Positions 38,368 through 48,888 of a DNA stretch of 64,000 nt are shown here, piece by piece. Source of the stretch: Providencia vermicola (GTDB lineage Bacteria; Pseudomonadota; Gammaproteobacteria; Enterobacterales; Enterobacteriaceae); assembly GCF_020381325.1 (NCBI RefSeq), contig NZ_JAGSPI010000009.1, positions 62,001 through 126,000 of the forward strand. The letters run 5' to 3'. The position numbers were made by a program, and so were the translations under genes. Below the pieces are notes generated by a model. It saw only the letters and a list, made by a program, of their open reading frames with translations. It was not told where the DNA came from and ran no database searches. Within the stretch, counting starts at the first letter, position 1. Every line of letters begins with the position of its first letter.

Positions 38368-38433
38368 ACTAGAATTATAAAGTAATTTAGTTAATTATTA
38401 GTAAGAATTTCCGAACTAATATTCTATGATATG

Positions 38434-38464
38434 CCGTAGTGTATCTTTTGTAGATACACTACGG
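38434..38464. terminator. 12-bp perfect hairpin between nhaA and nhaR
   Basis: CCGTAGTGTATC (38434-38445) and GATACACTACGG (38453-38464) form a perfect stem with a 7-base loop. The T-run is weak. It could terminate nhaA or separate it from nhaR, which has its own ribosome site about 95 bases later. Confidence 0.6.
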
Positions 38465-38559
38465 TTATACATAATAAAAGCCCCTGATTCATGGGGACAG
38501 GTAGATATGTATGGTGAATAGCACCAAGTGTGGTTATTGACGATACAAAAGGAATCGAT

Positions 38560-39477
38560 ATGCGGGTTTCACATTTAAATTTTAACCATCTTTACTACTT
38601 TTGGCATGTATGTAAAGAGGGCTCTGTCGTCGGAGCGGCTGAAGCACTTTACCTGACTCCTCAGACCATAACGGGCCAAATAAAGGCGTTAGAAGAGCGT
38701 TTAGGTGGTAAATTATTTAAGCGGCAGGGGCGTGGTTTAGTGCCTTCCGAACTCGGGCAACTGATTTTTCGCTATGCAGATAAAATGTTTATGCTTAGCC
38801 AAGAAATGCTCGATATAGTTAATTACAGCAGAGAGTCCAACTTACTATTTGATGTTGGTGTTGCTGATACATTGTCAAAACAGTTAGTTAGCCGAATATT
38901 GGAAACGACAGTTGTTGAGCATGAACAGATTCACTTGCGTTGTTTTGAATCAACTCACGAGCTGTTATTAGAGCAACTTAGCCAACATAAGTTGGATATG
39001 ATTTTATCTGACTGCCCAGTTGATTCATCACAGCAGGAAGGCCTGTTTTCCGTTAAATTGGGTGAATGCAGTATGAGCTTTTTTTGCCGTCAGCCAATAC
39101 CGAAAAAGCCATTTCCTGAATGTTTAGAAGAGCGTCGCTTACTGATTCCTGGAAGACGTTATCTTTTAGGTCGGCATATTTTAGCTTGGATACGGAATAA
39201 AAATTTACAAGTTGAAGTATTAGGCGAGTTCGATGATGCTGCATTAATGAAAGCGTTTGGCATGCATTATAATGCTATTTTTGTTGCTCCTTCGCAGTAC
39301 ACACCTGACCTTTTAGGCGGAGAAGATATTGTAGAGTTAGGGCGACTAGAAAATGTAAAAGAAGAATATTACGTTATTTTTGCAGAAAGAATGATTCAGC
39401 ATCCAGCAGTACAGCGAGTTTGCAATAAAGATTTTTCAGAATTATTTTCGGTGCCATTTGACAGGTTAGAGCGGTAA
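38560..39477 (+). CDS. nhaR: LysR-type transcriptional activator NhaR
   Basis: A Na+-responsive LysR-family activator of nhaA, 305 residues. The N-terminal winged helix-turn-helix carries [21 protein letters not shown] and [19 protein letters not shown]. The co-inducer domain keeps [36 protein letters not shown] and [14 protein letters not shown], nearly identical to E. coli. The ATG at 38560 (AAGGA six bases upstream) is chosen over an upstream in-frame start at 38530, because the family begins at that point. Confidence 0.95.
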   Translation: MRVSHLNFNHLYYFWHVCKEGSVVGAAEALYLTPQTITGQIKALEERLGGKLFKRQGRGLVPSELGQLIFRYADKMFMLSQEMLDIVNYSRESNLLFDVGVADTLSKQLVSRILETTVVEHEQIHLRCFESTHELLLEQLSQHKLDMILSDCPVDSSQQEGLFSVKLGECSMSFFCRQPIPKKPFPECLEERRLLIPGRRYLLGRHILAWIRNKNLQVEVLGEFDDAALMKAFGMHYNAIFVAPSQYTPDLLGGEDIVELGRLENVKEEYYVIFAERMIQHPAVQRVCNKDFSELFSVPFDRLER

Positions 39478-39489
39478 ATTAAGCAAATA

Positions 39490-39516
39490 AAAAAACCGGC
39501 CTAGGCCGGTTTTTTT
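39490..39516. terminator. bidirectional terminator between nhaR and rpsT
   Basis: AAAAACCGGCC-TA-GGCCGGTTTTT is a perfect palindrome, with T-runs in both directions, between two convergent genes. Confidence 0.95.
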
Positions 39517-39535
39517 AGCTAATCAAGAAGCAAAA

Positions 39536-39796
39536 TTACATTGCTTTAATTTGAGCAACTAAGTTAGCTTTATGACGTGCTGCTTTATTTTTGTGGATCA
39601 GGCCTTTAGCGGCGTGACGATCAACAATAGGTTGCATGTCATTGAATGCTTTCTGAGCAGCTTCTTTATCGCCTGCAGCGATAGCAAGGTAAACTTTCTT
39701 GATAAAAGTACGTACCATAGAGCGACGGCTAGCGTTGTGCTGGCGACGTTTCTCTGACTGAACGGCACGTTTCTTAGCTGATTTGATATTAGCCAA
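39536..39796 (-). CDS. rpsT: 30S ribosomal protein S20
   Basis: An 86-residue basic helical protein that binds 16S rRNA early in 30S assembly. It starts [20 protein letters not shown] and ends [17 protein letters not shown], as expected. The start codon is TTG (39794-39796), with GGAG about 7 bases upstream. E. coli rpsT also uses UUG, and this weak start takes part in S20 autoregulation, so the feature is probably conserved for regulation. Confidence 0.98.
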   Translation of the reverse strand: MANIKSAKKRAVQSEKRRQHNASRRSMVRTFIKKVYLAIAAGDKEAAQKAFNDMQPIVDRHAAKGLIHKNKAARHKANLVAQIKAM

Positions 39797-40385
39797 GGTC
39801 CAACTCCCAAATGTATTCTATTGAGGACAATTCAAAGGTCGAGGAATATGCCCTTTCGCCCTGCATTTGTCAATGGATTTGTGCAAATAAACATCGTGTA
39901 CTTCGATGTCCATGCGCTGTGAATGGTGCAAGATTCTATCAGCAAATATGAGAAGAATACAGATCTCAGCGTGAAAAAATGCGTAATTGATGTCAGAAAA
40001 TTAAAAACAATCACGATAGAAAAAAATTTTAGCCCATCAATAAGAGGGGAGTATGATATTTGCTCGCTTATTGATTGCTTATTAATCGCGAAATGTGTTT
40101 AGCTATAGGCATTGATGAGAAAACGATAAAAATTGAATATTTTTAGAGACCTCGGAACAAATTTGTTGTATTGATAATCCATTGGTTATCCCAACATTTT
40201 TTGATATCTATGCCTAATTGCTCATATTGGGTAGCATTGTGGCTTGTTGTTCACGTAAAATAGATGGCTATTAGGTCGTGTTAGAATCAAAAAAATAGGG
40301 TTTAATGTAACCTTTTGCGAACTAAGGTTAACCTTATGCGTCGTACAAGGTATAATCCTGCAATTTCCTCGGTATTGAGCCTGTT
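39797..40385. other. 589-base gap between divergent rpsT and ribF
   Basis: No gene is seen. The left part should hold the rpsT promoters on the minus strand. A likely ribF promoter is at 40328-40356 (TTAACC, 17 bases, TATAAT) in plus orientation, 30 bases before the start codon. The middle is AT-rich without clear structure. Confidence 0.55.
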
Positions 40386-41324
40386 ATGGAGCTAATTCGC
40401 GGTATACAGAATATCCGGGCGTGCCATCATGGTTGCGTGCTGACTATTGGTAATTTTGACGGTGTTCATCGTGGGCACCAAGTATTACTTCAAAATTTGA
40501 AACTCAAGGGTAAGGAACTTGGCTTACCTACGGTTGTGATGATTTTTGAGCCACAACCTCTTGAATTTTTTATTGGTGACAAAGCGCCTGCGCGTTTGAC
40601 ACGTTTAAGAGATAAAGTGAAATACCTCGCAGACAGTGGTATTGACTACCTTCTTTGTGTCGAATTTAACCAGCACTTTGCCTCTTTAACACCCACTGAG
40701 TTTGTCTCAGATTTACTGGTTGACAAATTAGGGGTGAAATATCTCGCTATTGGTGATGATTTCCGTTTTGGGAAAAATCGCATGGGGGATTTTGCCTTTT
40801 TGCAGCAAGCAGGTGAAGAGTTTGGGTTTGAGGTTGCTGATACAGAAAGCTTTTGTGATTCCGGTCTTCGCATCAGCAGCACGGCCATTCGTAAGGCAAT
40901 TCAGGTTAACGACCTTGAATTGGCGGAAAACCTGTTAGGACATGCCTATCGTATTAGTGGGCGAGTGGTTCATGGTAACCAGCTTGGCAGAACAATAGGT
41001 TTTCCGACGGCAAACCTACCATTAAAACGTTTAGTCACACCAGTGACGGGTGTGTATGCTGTAGAAGTTTATGGTTTAGGTGATAAGCCTTTGCCTGGTG
41101 TGGCGAATATCGGCACACGACCGACTGTATCTGGAAAAGGAACGCAGTTAGAAGTTCATCTGATTGATGCCACTATGGATTTATATGGGCGTCATATCGA
41201 TGTAGTGTTACGTAAGAAATTACGTGATGAGCAGCGGTTTGCTTCGTTGGAAGCGCTTAAGGAGCAAATTGCTAATGATGTAATTGCAGCAAGAGAATAT
41301 CTCACTGCAATAGGAATCAGATAA
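40386..41324 (+). CDS. ribF: bifunctional riboflavin kinase / FAD synthetase
   Basis: Makes FMN and FAD from riboflavin. It has 312 residues. The N-terminal FAD synthetase domain has LTIGNFDGVHRGHQVLL and LRISSTAIRKAIQ (nucleotidyl-transferase motifs). The C-terminal kinase domain carries GRTIGFPTANLPL and GVANIGTRPTV. It leads the ribF-ileS-lspA-fkpB-ispH cluster, with 28 bases to ileS. A TATAAT -10 box lies 30 bases upstream. The upstream E. coli neighbour is also the rpsT region. Confidence 0.97.
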   Translation: MELIRGIQNIRACHHGCVLTIGNFDGVHRGHQVLLQNLKLKGKELGLPTVVMIFEPQPLEFFIGDKAPARLTRLRDKVKYLADSGIDYLLCVEFNQHFASLTPTEFVSDLLVDKLGVKYLAIGDDFRFGKNRMGDFAFLQQAGEEFGFEVADTESFCDSGLRISSTAIRKAIQVNDLELAENLLGHAYRISGRVVHGNQLGRTIGFPTANLPLKRLVTPVTGVYAVEVYGLGDKPLPGVANIGTRPTVSGKGTQLEVHLIDATMDLYGRHIDVVLRKKLRDEQRFASLEALKEQIANDVIAAREYLTAIGIR

Positions 41325-41352
41325 TTTAGCGGAAAATTGGAACTGAGAATCG

Positions 41353-44163
41353 ATGAGTGACTATAAAAATACCCTGAATCTACCAGAAACAGGGTTCCCA
41401 ATGCGTGGCGATCTCGCTAAACGCGAACCACAGATGTTAGAGCGCTGGTACAAAGAAGGTTTGTATCAGGCAATCCGTAAAGCAAAATCGGGCAAGAAAA
41501 CTTTTATTCTGCACGATGGCCCTCCATATGCTAACGGCAGTATTCATATTGGTCACTCAGTTAACAAAATTCTCAAAGATATTATTATTAAATCCAAAGG
41601 GTTAGCGGGTTATGATTCCCCGTATATTCCTGGTTGGGATTGCCATGGCTTACCGATTGAACACAAAGTTGAACAAATCGTGGGTAAACCAGGTGAAAAA
41701 GTTTCCGCCGCTGAATTTCGTGCACAATGCCGTCAATATGCAAAAGAGCAAATTGAAGGCCAAAAAGCTGACTTTATGCGTCTCGGTGTGTTAGGTGAGT
41801 GGGATAAACCTTACTTAACCATGGACTTCAAAACCGAAGCCCACATCATCAGAGCGTTAGCAAAAACCATTGCAAACGGCCATTTAGTGAAAGGCGCTAA
41901 GCCTGTTCATTGGTGTACAGCATGTGGTTCTTCATTAGCTGAAGCTGAAGTTGAGTATTATGACAAAACTTCCCCATCTATCTACGTTCGTTTCCCAGCA
42001 GTAGATAGCAAAGCGGTGTGTGAAAAATTCGGGGTTACGAGTGATAAAACGCCATCACTGGTTATCTGGACAACAACACCGTGGACATTGCCTGCTAACC
42101 GCGCAATCTCGTTGAATCCTGAATTTAAATACAATTTGGTACAAGCGAATGGCGAATTAGTCATTTTAGCGGCTGACCTTGTTGAAGATGTAATGAAAAC
42201 TGTTGGTATCGACGAATGGGCAGTTTTAGGCGAATGTGAAGGCGCTGCGCTTGAACTGTTGCGCTTTGAGCACCCATTTATGGGCTTTGATGTTCCTGCA
42301 ATCTTAGGTGACCATGTTACATTAGATGCAGGTACAGGTGCTGTTCATACTGCGCCAGGCCATGGTCCCGAGGACTATGTGGTTGGCCAAAAATACGGTT
42401 TAGAGACAGCAAACCCTGTTGGGCCAGACGGTTGTTTCTTAGCCAATACCTATCCAACATTGGATGGTGTGTTCATTTTTAAAGCTAACGATTTGATTGT
42501 TGAGCTGTTAAATGAAAAAGACGCGTTGCTGTATAAAAAAGCAATCACCCACAGCTATCCATGTTGCTGGCGTCATAAAACCCCCGTTATTTTCCGTGCA
42601 ACACCACAATGGTTTATTGGCATGGATAAAAATGGCTTACGCGAACAATCATTGAAAGAAATTGATATCGTTCAGTGGATCCCTGGTTGGGGGCGTGCAC
42701 GTATTGAATCAATGGTTGAAAACCGCCCTGACTGGTGTATCTCTCGCCAGCGTACTTGGGGGACGCCGATGTCTTTGTTTGTTCATAAAGATACCGAAGA
42801 GCTGCATCCTCGTACATTAGAATTAATGGAAGAAGTCGCTAAACGCGTTGAAGTTGACGGTATTCAAGCATGGTGGGATCTCGATCCAGCTGAATTACTG
42901 GGTGATGAAGCTGAAACCTACCGTAAAGTGCCAGATACACTAGACGTCTGGTTTGACTCAGGGTCTACACACTTTGCCGTGGTTGATGCACGTCCTGAAT
43001 TCCATGGTAATTCAGCTGACATGTACTTGGAAGGCTCTGATCAACACCGTGGCTGGTTCATGTCCTCATTGATGTTATCAACAGCAATGAAAGGTAAAGC
43101 GCCATACCGCCAAGTATTAACGCATGGTTTCACCGTTGATGGCCAAGGCCGTAAAATGTCTAAATCATTAGGCAATACGGTAAGTCCACAAGATGTCATG
43201 AATAAACTGGGTGCAGATATTCTGCGTCTATGGGTTGCTTCTACGGATTATACTGGCGAAATCGCGGTTTCTGATGAAATCTTAAAACGTGCAGCGGATT
43301 CATATCGCCGTATTCGTAATACTGCCCGCTTCTTATTGGCGAACCTTAACGGTTTCAATCCAGAAACAGACATGGTGAAACCTGAAGATATGGTGGTGTT
43401 AGACCGTTGGGCGGTTAGCCGTGCGCTTGAAGCACAACAAGAAATCACCAAAGCGTATGATGAATATGATTTCCTTTCCGTTATTCAGCGTTTAATGCAT
43501 TTCTGCTCTATCGAAATGGGTTCGTTTTATCTGGATATCATTAAAGACCGTCAGTACACAGCGAAAGGCGATAGCTTAGCGCGTCGTAGCTGCCAAACAG
43601 CTCTGTTCCATATCGTTGAAGCATTAGTACGTTGGATAGCCCCAGTGCTTTCTTTCACTTCAGACGAAATCTGGAATGAATTGCCAGGAAAACGTGCTCA
43701 GTTCGTTCTAACCGAAGAATGGTATAACGGCTTATTTGGCTTAGATGAGTCAAATGAAATGAATAACAGCTTCTGGTCTGAACTGCTGGCGGTTCGTGGT
43801 GAAGTGAATAAAGTGTTAGAGCAAGCGCGTACAGATAAACACATTGGTGGCTCACTAGAGGCTGCGGTGACGTTATATGCAGATAAAGACTTAGCAAACA
43901 AACTGCAAAGTTTAGGTGATGAACTGCGTTTCGTTCTGCTGACTTCTCAAGCGACTGTCGCGGATATTGCAACGGCGTCTGCTGATGCGCAAGAGAGCGA
44001 GCTAAAAGGCCTTAAAATTGCCTTTAGTAAAGCGGAAGGCGAAAAATGCCCACGTTGCTGGCATTATGCGAGCGATATCGGCTCATCAAGCGAGCAACCA
44101 GAAATTTGTGGTCGCTGTGTGACGAACGTAGCCGGTGACGGCGAATTGCGTAAGTTTGCTTAA
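41353..44163 (+). CDS. ileS: isoleucyl-tRNA synthetase
   Basis: A class I synthetase of 936 residues. The ATP-binding motif HIGH is in [14 protein letters not shown], and the KMSKS loop in [14 protein letters not shown] at about residue 602. The CP1 editing domain includes [15 protein letters not shown]. The C-terminal zinc knuckle is intact ([12 protein letters not shown] ... [11 protein letters not shown]). Its stop overlaps the start of lspA by one base (TAATG), so the two are translationally coupled. Confidence 0.98.
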   Translation: MSDYKNTLNLPETGFPMRGDLAKREPQMLERWYKEGLYQAIRKAKSGKKTFILHDGPPYANGSIHIGHSVNKILKDIIIKSKGLAGYDSPYIPGWDCHGLPIEHKVEQIVGKPGEKVSAAEFRAQCRQYAKEQIEGQKADFMRLGVLGEWDKPYLTMDFKTEAHIIRALAKTIANGHLVKGAKPVHWCTACGSSLAEAEVEYYDKTSPSIYVRFPAVDSKAVCEKFGVTSDKTPSLVIWTTTPWTLPANRAISLNPEFKYNLVQANGELVILAADLVEDVMKTVGIDEWAVLGECEGAALELLRFEHPFMGFDVPAILGDHVTLDAGTGAVHTAPGHGPEDYVVGQKYGLETANPVGPDGCFLANTYPTLDGVFIFKANDLIVELLNEKDALLYKKAITHSYPCCWRHKTPVIFRATPQWFIGMDKNGLREQSLKEIDIVQWIPGWGRARIESMVENRPDWCISRQRTWGTPMSLFVHKDTEELHPRTLELMEEVAKRVEVDGIQAWWDLDPAELLGDEAETYRKVPDTLDVWFDSGSTHFAVVDARPEFHGNSADMYLEGSDQHRGWFMSSLMLSTAMKGKAPYRQVLTHGFTVDGQGRKMSKSLGNTVSPQDVMNKLGADILRLWVASTDYTGEIAVSDEILKRAADSYRRIRNTARFLLANLNGFNPETDMVKPEDMVVLDRWAVSRALEAQQEITKAYDEYDFLSVIQRLMHFCSIEMGSFYLDIIKDRQYTAKGDSLARRSCQTALFHIVEALVRWIAPVLSFTSDEIWNELPGKRAQFVLTEEWYNGLFGLDESNEMNNSFWSELLAVRGEVNKVLEQARTDKHIGGSLEAAVTLYADKDLANKLQSLGDELRFVLLTSQATVADIATASADAQESELKGLKIAFSKAEGEKCPRCWHYASDIGSSSEQPEICGRCVTNVAGDGELRKFA

Positions 44164-44666
44164 TGAAGACGCCTATTTGTTCTACTGGCCTGCGTTGGTT
44201 ATGGCTAACCATCGTGATTATCGTGGCAGATTTAGGAATAAAGCAGTTGGTGCTAAAAGACCTGAATCTGTATGAACCACATGCTGTAATGCCATTTTTC
44301 AACATAATGTACGCCCAAAATTTTGGTGCGGCATTTAGTTTCTTGGCTGATGAAGGCGGCTGGCAGCGTTGGTTCTTTGCGGGTATTGCTGTGGGAATTT
44401 CCATTATTTTAATGGTGATGATGTACCGCCAAAGTGCGCAAAAACGCCTCTCCAATATTGCTTACGCACTCATTATTGGCGGGGCAATTGGTAACCTTAG
44501 CGATCGTCTGGTTCATGGGTTTGTCGTTGATTACCTTGATATTTATGTCGGTAATTGGCACTGGCCAACATTCAACCTAGCTGATATGGCAATTTGTATT
44601 GGTGCTGCTTTAGTTATTTTGGAAGGTTTTTTACCAGAAAAGCCAAAGCAGGAAAAAGCCAAATAA
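44163..44666 (+). CDS. lspA: lipoprotein signal peptidase (signal peptidase II)
   Basis: An inner-membrane aspartyl protease of 167 residues and four helices that removes signal peptides from acylated prolipoproteins. The catalytic aspartates lie in [21 protein letters not shown] and [30 protein letters not shown] is a further family block. Its ATG overlaps the ileS stop by one base. Confidence 0.97.
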   Translation: MKTPICSTGLRWLWLTIVIIVADLGIKQLVLKDLNLYEPHAVMPFFNIMYAQNFGAAFSFLADEGGWQRWFFAGIAVGISIILMVMMYRQSAQKRLSNIAYALIIGGAIGNLSDRLVHGFVVDYLDIYVGNWHWPTFNLADMAICIGAALVILEGFLPEKPKQEKAK

Positions 44667-44701
44667 ATTGGTAGCACAATAGGTTACAATGTAATAACAC
44701 A

Positions 44702-44726
44702 CAGCCCAGATTTTCTGGGCTGAATT
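44702..44726 (+). terminator. hairpin between lspA and fkpB
   Basis: CAGCCCAGA and TCTGGGCTG form a perfect 9-base stem with a 3-base loop, followed by AATTTTAT. The T-run is short, so it may only reduce read-through into fkpB. Confidence 0.65.
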
Positions 44727-44749
44727 TTATGACAAAATAGGTTTGGTTT

Positions 44750-45220
44750 ATGTCTACTCAAATACAGGCTCAGAGCGCAGTTTTACTGCATTTCACATTG
44801 AAATTGGAAGATGGCTCTACAGCAGACTCTTCACACGCACAAGGAAAGCCTGCGTTGTTTGTGTTAGGGAATGATTCGTTATCACCTGAACTTGAGGCTA
44901 AATTAATTGGGCTTAACGAAGGTGAAAAGAAAAATTTTTCATTACCTGGTGATGCTATTTTTGGTAAACATAACCCTGATTTAGTGCAGTATTTTTCATT
45001 GCGTGATTTTATGGATACAGGTATTCCTGAAATTGGGACTATCATGTTATTTACCGCAATGAATGGCAGCGAAATGCCTGGTGTAGTAAAATCGATCGAA
45101 GGTGAATCGATCACGGTTGATTTTAATCATCCACTCGCTGAGCAACAAATTAGCTTTGAAATTGAAGTGCTTGAAGTAGACCCGCAATTGGAGAATCACA
45201 ATGCAAATATTAATGGCTAA
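44750..45220 (+). CDS. fkpB: FKBP-type peptidyl-prolyl isomerase FkpB (SlpA)
   Basis: A small SlyD-like FKBP of 156 residues with prolyl isomerase and chaperone activity. The FKBP barrel begins [18 protein letters not shown]. The inserted-in-flap domain (about 70-120) includes [19 protein letters not shown]. It lacks the C-terminal metal-binding tail of SlyD. Its last 20 bases overlap the start of ispH. Confidence 0.94.
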   Translation: MSTQIQAQSAVLLHFTLKLEDGSTADSSHAQGKPALFVLGNDSLSPELEAKLIGLNEGEKKNFSLPGDAIFGKHNPDLVQYFSLRDFMDTGIPEIGTIMLFTAMNGSEMPGVVKSIEGESITVDFNHPLAEQQISFEIEVLEVDPQLENHNANING

Positions 45221-46154
45221 CCCTCGTGGTTTTTGTGCTGGTGTTGACCGCGCAATTAGCATTGTAGAAAGGGCATTAGAACTATACGGCGCACCTATCT
45301 ATGTTCGTCATGAAGTGGTTCATAACCGTTATGTAGTTGATGATTTGCGTCAGCGTGGTGCTATTTTTATTGAAGAAATTTCTGAAGTACCAGATGGTTC
45401 AATCTTAATTTTTTCTGCGCATGGTGTGTCACAAGCTATCCGTCAAGAAGCACGTTCTCGTGACTTGACCATGCTATTTGACGCCACATGCCCACTAGTG
45501 ACTAAAGTACATATGGAAGTCGCTCGTGCAAGCCGTAAAGGCAAAGAAGCGATTTTGATTGGGCATGCAGGGCATCCAGAAGTCGAAGGGACGATGGGGC
45601 AATATAGCAACCCTGAAGGTGGTATGTATCTTGTTGAAAGCCCAGAAGATGTTTGGAAATTAAAAGTCAAAGACGAAAATAATTTATCGTTTATGACACA
45701 AACGACACTTTCTGTGGATGACACTTCCGATGTCATTGATGCACTAACCGCACGTTTCCCAAGTATTGTTGGGCCTCGTAAAGATGATATTTGTTATGCA
45801 ACAACCAATAGGCAGGAAGCGGCAAGAGAGCTGGCTGAGCGTGCAGATATTGTGCTAGTTGTAGGCTCCAAAAATTCTTCAAACTCAAACCGTCTTGCTG
45901 AACTTGCATCAAGAATGCAAAAACCTGCATTTTTGATTGATGGTGCAGAAGACATCCAAACTGAGTGGCTAACGGATAAAAATATTATTGGTTTAACCGC
46001 TGGGGCATCAGCGCCTGATATTTTAGTCCGCCAAGTTATTGATAGATTAAAAGAGCTTGGTGCAGACTCCGTTGTTGAACTGCAAGGCCGTGAAGAAAAT
46101 ATTGTTTTTGAAGTGCCAAAAGAATTACGAGTCGAAGTTAAAGAAATTAACTAA
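45201..46154 (+). CDS. ispH: 4-hydroxy-3-methylbut-2-enyl diphosphate reductase
   Basis: The last enzyme of the MEP isoprenoid pathway; it reduces HMBPP to IPP and DMAPP with a [4Fe-4S] cluster. It has 317 residues. The three cluster cysteines are in [24 protein letters not shown] and [12 protein letters not shown]. The catalytic glutamate lies in [11 protein letters not shown]. Translation begins inside the last 20 bases of fkpB, implying tight coupling. Confidence 0.97.
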   Translation: MQILMANPRGFCAGVDRAISIVERALELYGAPIYVRHEVVHNRYVVDDLRQRGAIFIEEISEVPDGSILIFSAHGVSQAIRQEARSRDLTMLFDATCPLVTKVHMEVARASRKGKEAILIGHAGHPEVEGTMGQYSNPEGGMYLVESPEDVWKLKVKDENNLSFMTQTTLSVDDTSDVIDALTARFPSIVGPRKDDICYATTNRQEAARELAERADIVLVVGSKNSSNSNRLAELASRMQKPAFLIDGAEDIQTEWLTDKNIIGLTAGASAPDILVRQVIDRLKELGADSVVELQGREENIVFEVPKELRVEVKEIN

Positions 46155-46442
46155 TACATAGCAGCATATTATTCAAAGAGTCATTTTGTATCATCAAAGT
46201 GGCTCAGTCTTTTTTTATTCTGAGTTTTTCTTTCCTACTTTTCTTATCACCAACACTTTTTCTGATAATAAGCCCGCGTTCTACGTTTTTGTTAATAACT
46301 GTCGATTAATACTGGCAGAATCTCATCATGATGGTTAATCTGTAACGCAATAATAAATTAAATTGTTTGTGAAAAATATTGATATTCACGTGGGATATAC
46401 AGTTTAAATTTAGTCATTTGCATCAATAATGAAAAAGGATGA

Positions 46443-47267
<825 letters not shown>

Positions 47268-47711
47268 TTTTTAATTTGAAATTACCATTATAAATCAATA
47301 GATTATTAATTATTTATTGGTTTATGATGGTTTTTATTATTATTTTATTTTAAATCACTATTTTCTTTTTAATTCATCTGTAAAACTGACTTTTGTTCAA
47401 GTTAATTTCCCTTTAATCTCAACTCAAGCTGCGTTATTATCAATTATGCAGTTATCTTACTTAGCAACCGTTTACTTATTCATATTGGCTATCATTTTCA
47501 GTGCTCACGTTAAGTAAACTGGGGGTGCTGTCTATAAAAGTAAGATAAAAGTGTAAAAAATGCATTTTTTTCTAGACAAGACCCTATCTCATCATTAGAA
47601 TGCGCGCAATTTGCCAAAAATTTGCTTAAAAACTCATTTTGGCATTGATTTAGATCGCAAAATCTGAATTAATATGCAAAAAACGTGATTTATTATTCTC
47701 CGGAGGGTGTT
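47268..47711. other. 444-base regulatory gap upstream of carA
   Basis: A 66-codon open frame at 47317 is AT-rich and hydrophobic, without a ribosome site, and is not called. The right half should carry the two car promoters. ARG boxes are given separately. PurR, IHF and PepA sites known upstream of E. coli carA could not be assigned with confidence. Confidence 0.5.
47665..47700 (+). promoter_or_regulatory. pair of ARG boxes at the carAB P2 promoter
   Basis: TGAATTAATATGCA (47665-47678) matches an ARG-box half pair (consensus TGAAT-N4-ATTCA), and TGATTTATTATTCTC (47686-47700) is a weaker second box about 21 bases on. The same arrangement (TGAATTAATATGCA, then TGAATATTCTC) stands before E. coli carA. 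Repression by ArgR-arginine is expected. Confidence 0.75.
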
Positions 47712-48875
47712 TTGATTAAGTCAGCTATATTGGTTCTGGAAGACGGAACCCAATTCCACGGGCGTGCCATCGGTGCTGAAGGGGCCGCAGTTGGAGAAGT
47801 CGTTTTCAATACGTCAATGACCGGATATCAAGAAATAATTACAGACCCTTCCTATTCCCGCCAAATTGTTACTCTCACTTATCCCCATATTGGTAATGTC
47901 GGCACTAATGCTGATGATGAAGAATCCCCAAATGTTCATGCTCAAGGCTTAATCATTCGTGACTTACCATTGGTTTACAGTAACTTTCGTGGGCAAGAAG
48001 GGCTATCCGAGTATCTGAAACGCCACAATGTTGTGGCAATTGCAGATATCGATACACGTAAACTGACCCGTTTATTGAGAGAGAAAGGGGCGCAGAATGG
48101 GTGCATTATTGCAGGAGACAACCCTGATGTGGCGCTTGCGCTAGAAAAAGCACGTAACTTTTCTGGGCTCAATGGGTTAGATTTAGCAAAAGAAGTGTGT
48201 ACTAAAGAAGCTTATCGTTGGAACCAAGGCTCATGGACGCTAGAAAACGGCCAACAAGGTGCTAAATCAGTTGAAGAGTTACCATTGCATGTTGTTGCTT
48301 ACGACTTCGGTGCAAAACGCAACATTCTACGCATGCTAGTTGACCGTGGTTGTCGTTTAACGGTTGTGCCTGCGACAACATCAGCAGAAACAGTACTTGC
48401 AATGAATCCAGATGGAATTTTCTTGTCGAATGGCCCTGGCGACCCAGCGCCATGTGATTATGCAATCAAGGCGATTAAAACATTTTTAACAACGGATATT
48501 CCTGTTTTTGGTATTTGCTTAGGGCACCAATTATTAGCTTTAGCTAGCGGTGCAAATACCCTAAAAATGAAATTTGGCCATCACGGAGCAAATCATCCAG
48601 TGAAAGATTTGGATCGAGATGTTGTGATGATCACAGCACAAAATCATGGTTTCGCAGTCGATGAATCTACACTTCCCGATACATTGCGTGTGACTCACAA
48701 GTCACTATTTGATGGAACACTACAAGGTATTCACCGTACAGATAAACCTGCATTTAGTTTCCAAGGCCATCCTGAAGCAAGTTCAGGGCCGCATGATGCA
48801 GCAAATTTATTCGATCACTTCATTGATTTGATTAACGAATATCGTCAAACCACACCACGTCAAAACGCACAATAA
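47712..48875 (+). CDS. carA: carbamoyl phosphate synthetase small subunit
   Basis: The glutamine amidotransferase subunit that supplies ammonia to CarB for arginine and pyrimidine synthesis. It has 387 residues. The class I amidotransferase domain has the catalytic cysteine in [16 protein letters not shown], and histidine and glutamate in [12 protein letters not shown]. The family N-terminus [18 protein letters not shown] follows a TTG at 47712, which has GGAGG five bases upstream. TTG is also the start of E. coli carA; the longer frame from 47685 overlaps the ARG boxes. Confidence 0.96.
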   Translation: MIKSAILVLEDGTQFHGRAIGAEGAAVGEVVFNTSMTGYQEIITDPSYSRQIVTLTYPHIGNVGTNADDEESPNVHAQGLIIRDLPLVYSNFRGQEGLSEYLKRHNVVAIADIDTRKLTRLLREKGAQNGCIIAGDNPDVALALEKARNFSGLNGLDLAKEVCTKEAYRWNQGSWTLENGQQGAKSVEELPLHVVAYDFGAKRNILRMLVDRGCRLTVVPATTSAETVLAMNPDGIFLSNGPGDPAPCDYAIKAIKTFLTTDIPVFGICLGHQLLALASGANTLKMKFGHHGANHPVKDLDRDVVMITAQNHGFAVDESTLPDTLRVTHKSLFDGTLQGIHRTDKPAFSFQGHPEASSGPHDAANLFDHFIDLINEYRQTTPRQNAQ

Positions 48876-48888
48876 TCGGGAGCAAATC

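Noticed and set aside
47317-47517. 66-codon hydrophobic frame upstream of carA
   Set aside because: AT-rich, no ribosome site, no conserved look, and it lies in the car regulatory gap.
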